A stretch of DNA of 64,000 nt from Branchiostoma floridae (lineage: Eukaryota; Chordata; Leptocardii; Amphioxiformes; Branchiostomatidae): positions 18,066,020 through 18,130,019 of the forward strand of contig NC_049990.1 in assembly GCF_000003815.2 (NCBI RefSeq), given 5' to 3'. Below the pieces are notes generated by a model. It saw only the letters and a program-made list of their open reading frames with translations. It did not search any database and had not been told where the DNA came from. Shown in pieces: positions 24,701-34,969 of the stretch. The number at the start of each line of letters is the position of its first letter. The first letter of the stretch is position 1. Position numbers and translations under genes: made by a program.

Positions 24701-27700
24701 ACCAGTCCAGATAATTTACCCGAGAAACAGAAAATAAAGTGAGAGGCGAGGCGTAACTCGCACGATCTGTACAAGTTGCGGTGCTATCTGTTTCAGCACG
24801 AAAAGGGGGTCGTTCGATATGTAGCGATCAAGGGTATGTTGTCAGAGGAAAAATGTTGTTTTTTTAATATCCCTGCCAGTTGGACAATTGTGAATTCAAC
24901 CAAAATTCGTGGAAGCTTACGTGTAATTATCGCTGTGCTGTCCGGAAAGGAGAAGGTAAGAACTGACCCAAACTCGCTCTTGTAAAAGTCCAGAAAGGCA
25001 CGGTGCGTGAACCTCCCCCACCGCCATTGTTTTGATATCGTCCCGTCGCCGCGCGGTTTACTCGCAGGCATGCTTATTCATGTTCAGTCTCCCGGGGACT
25101 ATGGCTTCGTAGACAGCTCACAATGCGACTTACAGGTCCACGAAAGTAATTTTCAACAACAACAAACTGAACTCCAGAATGGCGGGGTGATTATTTACTG
25201 CTGAGAGTACCGAGGTTCACAGAGCAAAATGGCTAGCTAGAAGTTTCTGATCCGTGACGTCATACAATCTCAGACGATCAAAACGAGGCCATTACGTCAT
25301 CGGCCAGCGCGGCGGGGAGAGGAGGAGAGCGCGAAGTTCAAACGTGTCTACAGGGTCATATTAGGCGGATCAATGTAAAAATTGACGTACATCAACTTTT
25401 TAATGAGTAAACTACTGGAAAATAAAGAATTGAAAATTTTCTGATGCTGTCCTTTAAAGACATTGCCTTTCTGGAGGACACAATGTCTAGCCAGGAAAGG
25501 CAGGAACTGAACCTGTGACTCCTGTTCACAAGCCTACATGAGTGTAAAAAATATTAGTCCTTACATTTCTCCTATCTGTTTCAAATGATTTACAGTTGTT
25601 AGTGATTTTCATGCTTACGACTGCATGCTTATGATTCTTGTGCGGAAATGGACACTGACCCGGTGAGAACTTGAGCAGCCTGTTGTTCATCCCTCCGTCC
25701 CCGTCTACCACGTACATTTCCCCTTTAGCATTGAAGGCCACATCCGCCGGTTGGTCGAACTGTAAGGGGTTCCTCCCTGTGCCCGCCTGCCCTGGTGTAC
25801 CCAGGACGTGTATCAGTGTACCATCCCTGCCAAAGGCTTTAACTGTGTGACCCCAGGGACCTGTGTAGAGAAGTTATCATAGATAAGTGAGACATGAAAT
25901 GTTACATGTAGAAGTAGGCAACTGTTATTCAAATTTCAATCTCCAAGGCAAAGCAGATCGTACGGTAGCATAAGATAGTATGAAAAGCTGGCCGAGGAGT
26001 GTAGCTGGCCTAGTAGGAGTGTGATTTGGCTACCGTGGCATTCTGTTACAGATCCTCCGGTAGCTATACACACTCCTAGGCTGGCTCCACACACTCCTTT
26101 GCTGACTTTTGATACTGATGCTTGGAGATTACTGCTTTCTTGCCTGTACATGCATTTTGCTGTAAATCATTACATAGCAACTAAAACTTAACCAGTTGTA
26201 GTACTGTACTCTAAGCATTCAAAGCAGGGTCTGCAATGCACATCAATTTGGCATGTGCTTCTCTATTGTACAATTTAAAAGGCAGCTCCTCAAAAGCATT
26301 GTATTACTAGCCACCTTCACTGGCATCTCTGGTGGCCTTGGCGTAAGTTTTTATGTGTGTGGTGGTGGGGGGGGGGGGGGGGGGTGATTCGCCGGGAAAG
26401 GGAAATATGCCGGGAAAGGAAAAATGCCGGGAGAGGAATATACATGTATACCGGGAAGCTTGTACGCCTAGCATACAGCTAGATAGCATCCCTCAAAACC
26501 ACTCTAATACTAATCTAGCTCTGTACTTTGAATATAAGTAGCTTAGGCAATACTAGGTCTTACTAGCTCTGTACTTTGAATAATTGTGATGCCAGTCCCT
26601 CTAGTTTTGGAATAAATTCCTGTAAAAGGAACCTTCCTGCATCCATCTGAAGCTCTCTGATTTAAAGAGCAAGAACGTAACGCCCAGTATCATATACAAT
26701 AGACTAGAACTGACCACTGCCCACATCAGTGACCCATATCTCTGCCTCGGCTGCAGTCTTCCCTGCAGGGATGTGCACCCTGGTCCCGTGGGGCATGTCA
26801 ATCCTCTCTATGTCGGACCAGCTACGCAGGAACGTGCCGTCCTCCGAGAACACGTTCATCTTGGTGCTGACATTTCCTCTCTGGAAACAAATCAATGGAC
26901 ATTAAATTTAACCCTTGTCCTGCTGAGCCTGTACTGTATACACGGGATCAACATTATATATATAATGCCTATAATGTGCGTACAGTATCTTTACAGGTTT
27001 GGGGCATTTCTCACTTGAATGTGGCATACCACAGCAAAGCTTATCGATTGGGGAGGTAAATCTGCAGCAGCAGCACAGAATAGGTCAAATTTTACTGATC
27101 TGATTATTAGCCAGTTTTAAATAGGGTGGTTAAACTTAAAGTGGCAAAAAAATTCTCACCAGGACGGGTTAACCTTAACTTTTAGCATCCTTATGGTGGG
27201 AAAAAAAAGCATCATTATGTTAACATCCTGGTATCCAAATCTATTGTTGGTGTCAAGTTCATTTATCCTGGGAAGTGGTCGGAAGAGACTCGACTGGGCT
27301 ATAAAGTACTGAATTTCTTGAATTCCCACAGTTATGTTTGTGGCTTTTCACGATGACAACCGCAAACCTAAAACCGGTGTTTCCATTATTGTAAAGAATG
27401 CAACAGTGCTATGGCAAACTTAAAATCACTGCCTGTCTGCAAATGCTCCACATTTTCTCATAAATCCACACAAACCTATGGGCATTTACAATAAAATAGG
27501 CTTGGAGCATTTGGATGTCTCTTGGCAAGAAATAGAATCGTGCTATCAAAAGCTGTTCAAAGTACATGTACATGTAGTTGTGAGCCAGGAATGATGCCAT
27601 CACGACATCAAAAGTGTATGGGATGTTGATTCTCTGACTGGTGATGGCGAAAAAGAGTTACTAGTAGTTCAGTATGATGGAATTCAGCTGTTCAAAGAAG

Positions 27701-28135
27701 CACTTCTCAGTAGTGTCACCTAGCGACTTCACTCATACTTGCAGCTTCCCAGTCACAACAAGTGATCAAGTTGTGTTTGTACTATCCGTGAACGTATTTA
27801 AACCATGAATGTTCTATTTCTGGACTAAGCCACCACGCTGATGCTAGTGACGGACCAATACACCCTTTGAGCTCTAAAGGAATGCAAAAATCGATAAATC
27901 GTTACATGAAGTTGTGAAGTTTCTGTGTAGTGTTTACCTGTGCCACGAAGACTTCGTCCACATTTTCGCCTACCAAAACGCCTGTGCTGAACTCCTGCGC
28001 TTGAAAGTGGGAGGGAACCAGCGGCCATGTCGGCACCAGCTTGTACAGCGGCGATCTGTACGAACTAACGATTCCTAGCAGCAAGAAGCACACAAAACCT
28101 CGACACACAGTTTCACAAGTTCGACTGGAAGCCAT
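21799..28135 (-). CDS. NHLRC3: NHL repeat-containing protein 3
   Basis: Five exons on the - strand: 28135-27938, 26880-26715, 25860-25660, 22802-22595, 22030-21799. They sum to 1005 bases (334 residues; human 347). The N terminus has a signal peptide with hydrophobic core FVCFLLLGIVSS, so the protein is secretory or lysosomal. NHL-type beta-propeller blades are clear: IWVTDVGSG, GHTVKAFGRDGTLIHVLGT, MYVVDGDGGMNNRLLKFS, IPHSVEVDMFGQVWVADRAN, LLVIQLNLSRV, and a final blade FYVGEIGANQSQKFVPL at the C terminus. The blade order matches vertebrate NHLRC3. Two donors in this gene are GTCAGT rather than GTAAGT (exons 2 and 3), which is within normal variation. Function is poorly known; it is reported in granule/lysosomal content in vertebrates. 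The ATG at 28135 faces VHL across 517 bases. Confidence 0.9.
22243..22526. mobile_element. Foldback element in NHLRC3 intron 4
   Basis: The left GTTAAATTGTAACTTCCAA and right TTGGAAGTTACAGTTAA ends are inverted. A second inverted block, CAACTCCAGTCTTTGTCAAG and its complement, lies inside. Confidence 0.7.
23234..23585. mobile_element. Probable TIR element in NHLRC3 intron 3
   Basis: The ends CAGGCTTTTAGCCAGG and CTTAGCTAAAAGCCTGGG are inverted. The inside repeats GGACGCCCT twice. Confidence 0.55.
23692..23900. mobile_element. Hairpin element abutting the NHLRC3 intron palindrome
   Basis: Inverted arms of about 80 bp: GTCCTGTTAATCCCCCTTTA on the left, and AAAGGGGGCTTAAAGGACAG, its near complement, on the right. 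Around 23730-23770 and 23825-23860 the arms share a block ending CTAAATTACGAGGAGGCATG. It shares the terminus TTAAAGGACAG with the larger neighbour, so both probably belong to one family. Confidence 0.75.
23891..25456. mobile_element. 1.57 kb near-palindromic element in NHLRC3 intron 3
   Basis: Two arms of about 665 bp (23891-24560 and 24793-25456) are inverted copies with few differences, separated by about 230 bases. The ends read TAAAGGACAGCATCAG and its complement. Each arm keeps the same open frame: - strand 24340-24143 and + strand 25007-25204. It contains GKLIHVQSPGDYGFVDSSQC (GML in the other arm) followed by DLQVHESNF. Each arm also has splice-like signals around it: GGAAAGGAGAAG|GTAAGA upstream and ACTCGCAG|GC at the start of the conserved segment. 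No transposase is visible. Confidence 0.85.
25938..26130. mobile_element. Foldback element in NHLRC3 intron 2
   Basis: The left AATCTCCAAGGCA and right GATGCTTGGAGATT ends are inverted. CTGGCC/GAGGAGTGT and CACACTCCTAGGCTGG blocks pair inside. Confidence 0.65.
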
Positions 28136-28652
28136 CTTGGGACTTATCAGAACGAACTACTTCTATGAGGGTATAGACAAGTTTAAGTATTCTAGGTATT
28201 ATATCCTACAGCCCAAATTAATTTACTAACTTAATTCTGTAAAATTTAAGTTACAATATTAAACATATTTCTTTGCATTGCTTTACAAAAAAATAATAAA
28301 AAGGCAAATTTTCAATGTTTGACATAATTTACTTGACCCCTATGTATAAAATGCGCTAGTCCAACTTGTGTCGTCATGCTACCTTGTGCACCCAAAACAA
28401 CGGAACCTTTTCTTCTCTTTTCTTTTGTTCCCTCTTTATGTTTATCCTGTTAGAGTTTGTGTCTATAAGGAATAATTTCATCTTCATCAAATCGTTTTAT
28501 AATCTTTATTTCCTAAGCTTAGAAGTACTAAAGCTTTCTACGGGAATAAAAACACAGGTATTGATGACGTAGTACACATCAACATCTGTAGTACATTTTG
28601 TGGAAGAAGACGACGGAGGTTGCCACGTTAGAGCTTCAACTTTGGCTGCGAA
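28136..28652. promoter_or_regulatory. Shared upstream region of NHLRC3 and VHL
   Basis: The two start codons are 517 bases apart and diverge, so both 5' UTRs and core promoters must lie here unless an upstream noncoding exon exists. The middle is AT-rich with no clear TATA box at a credible distance from either ATG. A shared bidirectional promoter is inferred. Confidence 0.5.
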
Positions 28653-30723
28653 ATGCCGAGTAACGAGGGCCACCAAGGCAACAGGGACAGGAAACTCGTA
28701 TCAGGACCTTCCCTGGTACACTCTTTTACCAGATTTATCAACAAGAGCGAGCGCTGTGCGGATATAATCTGGATTGATTACGAAGGGAAGCGAGTGACTT
28801 ACACCACCGACCTAAGACCTGGCGAGTATTTCGATGTAAACACCTTCGTAGGACACCCGTGGATTTTTAGAGACAGTCTGGCCAGAGACAAGCTGACGGT
28901 CAGGAGTAAGGAGATTTACTTCCCCACACCGTGGAACGGGGACTGGCCACCACAGAGGACAATCATCAACATTGGCATACCAGGTAAAATGATTTTTTTT
29001 ACATAATCTTATACAAGTTAGTTACCTTCGCCAAGAAGGTTATGTTTTGACTTTTCGTTGTGTGTGTCTGTCAAATCTGTGTGTGTGCCCGTCTGCGAAC
29101 ATCATAACTCCAGAAGCCTTGGCATATGGTAGGTGCGTAGGGGTTATTGTTGTTGTCCTTGTTTAAATTTTAACGCCTAGTATTATTTTGCTAGACCCGT
29201 GTTCCACTTGGTTCAGCCTCTATGTACTACGCTCTTGGAGACTTGTGCTTGAGAGTCGCCCCTTGAGAGTTGCTGGAAGTGTTTTTAGGAGAGCACGTCA
29301 AGTCTGGGCATACTCACAATGTACCGAGAGAAGGCTAGGTACATCTGTTTGTTGGTTCCATCTGTAACGCCATCTCGCATTCCGGCCATTGTGGCACCTC
29401 TGCTGTGTTGTACACTTGTATGTCCCTGATTGTCTCGTATATGCTCTCCACTTCTAGCAGCATGTGATGTCTTTCCTCTTTGTAGAGAAGGCAGTTACTG
29501 TGGTACAAATAGTGGTTGATGGTCTCTAGAGCACTGCAGTGTAAGCAGACCTCTGGGTTCTTCCAGTTTTGGTTGGCATAGGGTGTAAAAATCTACACTT
29601 TATTAATTACTATGTACTGTAATTTCATGTGAATACACTTCCATTTGTAGAATGTTTAGTTGCTGTTTTTGTTGAAAATCACAACACTGCATGCAAATAC
29701 ATGTATATGCTTTATACATGTAACGTTACTACTTGTTTTGTTAGTGCAGAGCTGTTAACCCCAACCTTAAAACACTGTGAAATCCCAGCAAAAATAGATG
29801 AATATACACTATACTGCCCATACATCAGGACAAGCGGGTTAATCTCCTTGATCAGAAGATGCATCGGGCCCGGCGCCCATCTCAGCTTCAAGGGGGCACA
29901 CACCAGTTTCTCGCCCCCATTGAAACCTATAGTTAAGAGACTTTTTTCAACGATGCCGCATTTAAAAAAAAAAATTTTCCCGGGAACTACGCCTATACAG
30001 AAAGTAAGCATGTACCATATGGTCTAACATATCTTATTTACAAGAAAATTCTAGTACTACAAATCTCATAATAATGAATATTCTAATGCATGTCGAAAGC
30101 CCATGGCGGTGACGTCATCGCTCAAGCGGCTCCGGCCCCTTCACTGTTTGCGGCCTCGGAGCGATACCCGGAAGCCAAGATTCGGCGACAAAAACTTACC
30201 GAAAACAGCATATAGGGGTCGAATTTTATACTACCAGCGATTTGGATCCGCTACGCTAATTTTACACTGTGTAACTGGGCACAAAACGGATGCTAAAATC
30301 CCCTTACTCCGAAATAAGTTGGGACTACCACGGACCCCGGTCGCGGAAGAACTGGTGTGTGCACCGTCAAAGCCCTGGGTCACACATAGGTGCTAGCATT
30401 ACAGCAGGGGGCTAGTCCACTGGTAGTGTAGTGTGTTTAGCTTCCATACTCAACCTCTTAGCAGAAAAAGAAGTATGTACCATTTTGAAGAGTCTTTGGT
30501 ATGACCCGGCTACTGCATCCAGTTTTTCTTGGTTGTCTCCCATCCAAGTATATATAGCATACTAACACTACCTTTTCCTTCCCACCCAGTGTACACATTG
30601 CGGGAGCGCTGCTCACAGGTCATCAGGCAGCTGGTGCCAAGGTCGCAGTATGACCTTCTGGAGATTCCCAAGACTCTGAAATTTGAGCTGGAAGGAGTGG
30701 ATGACGCAATAATCATCTCATGA
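28653..30723 (+). CDS. VHL: von Hippel-Lindau E3 ligase substrate receptor
   Basis: Two exons, 28653-28983 and 30590-30723, join in phase (G|TG gives Val) for 154 residues; human VHL has 213 with a long acidic N-terminal repeat that is absent here. The beta domain that binds hydroxylated HIF-alpha is present: IIWIDYEG, VTYTTDLRPG, then GHPWIFRD. Residues matching human Tyr98, His115 and Trp117 are kept; Ser111 and Tyr112 appear as Thr and Phe. Exon 2 begins VYTLRERCSQVIRQLV, the elongin C-binding BC box. VHL is the substrate receptor of the CUL2-elongin B/C ubiquitin ligase in oxygen sensing. The single intron sits at the same codon as the human exon 2/3 boundary, so human exons 1 and 2 are one exon here. 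The C-terminal helix is short. Confidence 0.93.
28996..29160 (+). repeat. Dispersed repeat fragment (AAGGTTATGTTTT type) in the VHL intron
   Basis: CCTTCGCCAAGAAGGTTATG is followed by a GTGTGTGTCTGT tract and ATCATAACTCCAGAAG. This layout (short hairpin start, TGTCTG tract, ATAACTC) is shared in loose form with the intron repeats near 18700, 56272 and 62570. Confidence 0.5.
29800..30400. mobile_element. Degenerate inverted-repeat element in the VHL intron
   Basis: GCACACACCAGTTTCTCGCC near 29890 pairs with GAAGAACTGGTGTGTGCACC near 30345 in inverse orientation. Boundaries are unclear, and the open frames inside are not credible genes. Confidence 0.4.
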
Positions 30724-32082
30724 AGACAGGATAACTCAATAACGTCCTGTCTATTTCCGAATGATGGAAACATGGAGTTCCGACAACACCCTGTGCGTAC
30801 CGAACAGTGAAGACAGGATGTCTGTAACTACTAGTACGTCCTTTATATGCCGAATGAGGAAATCAGCGCCCTAGATCTGCACCTTGATGCCAACGAGGAC
30901 ACGAATACTTTTGAATATAGTTTTCTTATGTACACAAAATTATTTTTCTCCTATAAAAATGTATCAATAGGCTGTCTGCTGTCTTCATCATGTAAAATAG
31001 TATTTGTGCTAACAGTGCTTTAGTGAACTTATCCTGTCAGTGCAAAGTAAAATTGACCTATTGTAGCGTAATTGCTGACAAGAACGTGTTCTCTAACATA
31101 AATGTCATTACTTTTACTTCTCCTTGACACTTAGTGACGAAACAGTGAGGATGTGATCCCAAACATGACACAAGTACTACTCAAGATATGATTTGAACCA
31201 TATGTAATCGGTTAAGGTATAGTGATCCATCAGCATTTGTATTGTTTGCTTGATATCGTATCAATAACCATCATGTATAAGATGACAATAGTAATTAAGT
31301 ATTTCATTTGGACAAATGTACACTAGATGTTAGCGTAGTTGTTTCCGAAGTCAGTTGGATTCCAGGAAAATTGGGTTGGAAGTTAAAACTTCTTTTTGGA
31401 AGTTATGAAGATGACAAAGCTTCTGCACTTGTGTGGACTGAAGATAGTTTTCTGTGGAAGTACAAGGAGCGATTGTTGCGAGCGATTGTTACACAAGTGA
31501 CTGGATAGAGTGATTGACTATTTATAAATTCTATCCAGTTGCTTGAGTAAGTGGTACCTTGCACGGAGTAATGATGAAGCAAATCTACTAGTAAGTCCTT
31601 TTTGGCGACGCCTCAGGGATAGAGGCATTTGTGATAGAATTATGATCCCTTGAATATAATACAAACTCCCACCCAAAGTTTTACTACTACATGAAGTAGC
31701 CATATGCCAAAAAAGCAGTTACTCATGACAAGCAGCTGGTTATGAGTTTGGAAATGGTCAGAAGTTTTTATTGATGATCTATGATTATAACATGGAGTTA
31801 CAGCGACAAAATATGATGATGATAACATAAAAAAGTTTTTCAAGGGGTCAAAAAATCTGCAAAAGTGTTAGTCTTACTGCATGACTTTGGAATGTCAGCC
31901 CACCGATGTTCAGGCAAGTACTTGTATGTTCCAGACCTTCTCATTGCATTAACTTATACTTTCCTGATGTTGAAATCCTCACAAATATATCCAGTACAGA
32001 GCAGTTATAAGAGTGTGGGTGTCATTATAGTGTTTGTTAAGTTCTCAGACTTGTATAAGCACCAACATATTATATGAGATAC

Positions 32083-32277
32083 TACAGTCAAACCTGTCAA
32101 AAAACACCCCCCAAGAGGACCAATAAAGTCTGGTCTTTATGGACAGGTGGACAGACACTTATGATAAACAGGATTTTTAATGCTCGTGTCAATGGTGAAA
32201 AATCCAAGGAACCACCAAAAAGTGGTCACATTGGCCAGGTGTCAGTAGACGTGGTCACTTGTACGGGTTTGACTGTA
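32083..32277. mobile_element. Short TIR element (TACAGTCAAACC ends)
   Basis: The ends TACAGTCAAACC and GGTTTGACTGTA are perfect inverted repeats. The terminal TA fits a Tc1/mariner-type target site. Confidence 0.75.
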
Positions 32278-32924
32278 CATAGATTCTCTAGGTGTCCAGG
32301 TAAAGCTGAAGACAAACAACTATGTTACCTGGCAAGAATGTATCAACGAGGTATACAATGTACAACACCAGTGTGGCTTAAAATACAGGTCAATTGTCTA
32401 GGTCAACTGTAAGAGTATAAAGTATTCTTGCCAATGAATTGTTACATTGTATCATATTGGACAGAAAGTGCAGTCATTGATTTTTTTTCTCAAGAAAGAT
32501 ATTGTGTGCTTCTGTTCTTGAAATGAGAAGTAAATGATTATTCGAGCAATGGTATGAATTGTTGTCTTTTCATAGAATTTTGCAGCGGTCTGCAAGGAAC
32601 TGGAAAAAAAACTACTGTGTTATGTACCTGTCTTTAGCCTTTCAGTAGATAGAACTTGACACCTTTGATAACATACAAGTTCATTGGTGTTGGTAGATGA
32701 GAAAAAGATTGAACTTTCCATAGCCAACACTTTGAAGAAATTGCAGGACACATTCAAGCCCACCATCTGACATTGAACCGAGACGGGGGACGCCGCAGGT
32801 TACCTGGCACTTATGACTGATTGCTGAGGTCATTTTCTGAAAGTAGCAGTAGACATGTCCATTCTGTGAACAAGGCTGAACATTTGGGGTAAGTCACAAT
32901 TTCTTCAAAGTGCTACTAAGCTAT

Positions 32925-33264
32925 TAGGGGTGGGTAATGGTTCACAAAAGATTTGGGTCCAGTTCAGGTCCAGAAGTACCTGGACCTAGTTGTGAAAAGC
33001 TGTAAATGGCCAATACTCATAAGTCTAAACCTGAGTGTTACTGCTGGTAAAATAAATAAACTAAACTAAACTAAAGCTACAAAGGAATCTGTTTGGTGGA
33101 GTATCCAACACCCATTCTAAAATCCTATCTTCATGTAAACAATGCTAAGTTTGACTGTAGAAACTTGGCAGAAATGACTATAACCTCTACTTTACTTGGC
33201 TCTTGTTACTGGCTTAGCACCAAAACATGTGAACGCCTGCCGATATAATCCGTACCCACCCCAA
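32925..33264. mobile_element. TIR element, TAGGGGTGGGTA family, copy 2
   Basis: The ends are TAGGGGTGGGTA and TACCCACCCCAA. Internal matches to copy 1 in inverse orientation include GGAATCTGTTTGGTGGAGT and GGCAGAAATGACTATAAC. The flanks TAAGCTAT and CTAGCTAT look like an imperfect 8-bp target duplication, which would suit a hAT-type nonautonomous element. Confidence 0.75.
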
Positions 33265-34969
33265 CTAGCTATGTAAAGTTAGTTTTCTTTCATAAGACTT
33301 GATAGAGAAGAGGGCATGAATACGTCAACCAACAAATGTTGATGAAAAGAATACAAATGCTGAAGGCACCACATTCTGGTATATTTATATGTACTCATCA
33401 CACAATTATAAACATCACCAAAACTGTTTAACAACATCATCATTGTACATAGAAAAATACAAGAGAATGAACAAGAAATGTTCAAGTTTATCTAGTTCTT
33501 AACCTAACAGACTGCACTTCTTGGAGAATTTGTTTGAATTACTGCATATAATACCATAAAATATTCTGGTAAGGCCATTGTTGGTATGCTTTGGTCCATA
33601 TTATTGTTTTCACAGTCATTAAGTGTAATACAATTGATATTCACACATCTTTTTACACCGAATAACATAATTTTGAATTCATAGAGTTCTATTATGTATG
33701 AAATAAAATGCATTGTTTCAGTTACCTCTTGTAAAGTTTTCACTGAATCAAAAAGAAAATGGTTGCCTTGCTTGCTTAATAGAAATCTGAGCATATTGAT
33801 GCTAACTGATTGTGGTCAACATACAATTTCGCTAAGAAAAACAGTATAATATACAATACATCCAATCATATAGTCATAGCACAAAGGTCATTTCAACAAA
33901 ACTGCACAAAACACTAACATATTAAAAATAAAAGCAGCAAGGAAAAAACTGTACAATTTTAGGTTTTATCAATCTGAACGAAAAAGGCAAAAAAATTACT
34001 TCCACATTCAGTTCTGAGTAGATCATGAAGTTAAACTGTTTGCATCAAAACATACTGTTAGTAATAGCTGCACCCAACACATTTATTAGTCATTACACAA
34101 CATTAACTATTGTTCTTGTATATTCTCTTTTGCTTCTGCAGTTTATGTAACAAAGCTAGACATTTGCTAATTCACCATTGAAAAACCAAGTACAAATTCG
34201 AAAGGTCATAAAGAGACAGAGCTCAGGGTTTTAGCTAGTGCATTTTAGCATTAACAGGCCATCATGCTATTATTCGTTACCACCATGGTAAATTGAAGAC
34301 CATTACACTTATTTTCAACGTGGAATGGTACTAATGTTAGATAAAATGTGAGAATTGTTGGTATGACCTTCCAAACTGAGAAAAAATTCTAATTTTACAT
34401 ATGGTCTGAAAAGAATTCATCCCCCCATTGGTGCCCACTGATTGTCTGCATTTTCAAAATCTCACTGTTAAACTGCCAAGACCTCCATTCCAAACCATTG
34501 CCGATAGGTCAGTTCTAGCTCAACCTTGAATTTACCATTATGAAACATTATCTAAAACCCTTGCTAGAAACCAGGAGCTCCATCAAATTCCTCAATCCTT
34601 TTGTTTGTAATTTTTCGTTACCCTTACTAGTGCTATAGAGCTGTACTTGTACTGGACACCAATTTTGGTAGTTTGTAAATACAAATTACTACGAACATGT
34701 AGAACACTAGAAAGTTAACATGTGGCACCTGTATTTAATAAGACAAATTCCTCACTGGAACTTTCAAAGAGCTAAACATCCATGAACACATACATGTACA
34801 GTACTACTCTGACTCCAACACTTTCGTAACAAAACTGTACAACATCCAAAATCATAGAAAGTTGGAGAACATTTAAAGATGTTTATCCCCATTGCATAAC
34901 ATGACTTTACAAATGATAACATCTTAGTGTATTGGAATGATTGTGAGCCTGCAGTTAGGAATGTTTTCG

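Larger units (their letters stand above)
30724..34969. other. Gene-free spacer between VHL and FBXO36
   Basis: Shared 3' flank of two convergent genes, AT-rich. Two small TIR elements are seen (32083-32277 and 32925-33264). The remainder has no recognisable exon, RNA gene or long repeat. Confidence 0.6.

Noticed and set aside
30103-30396. A 97-residue basic frame in the VHL intron
   Set aside because: It lies in a decayed inverted-repeat region and has no domain; the VHL exons flank it on the same strand.
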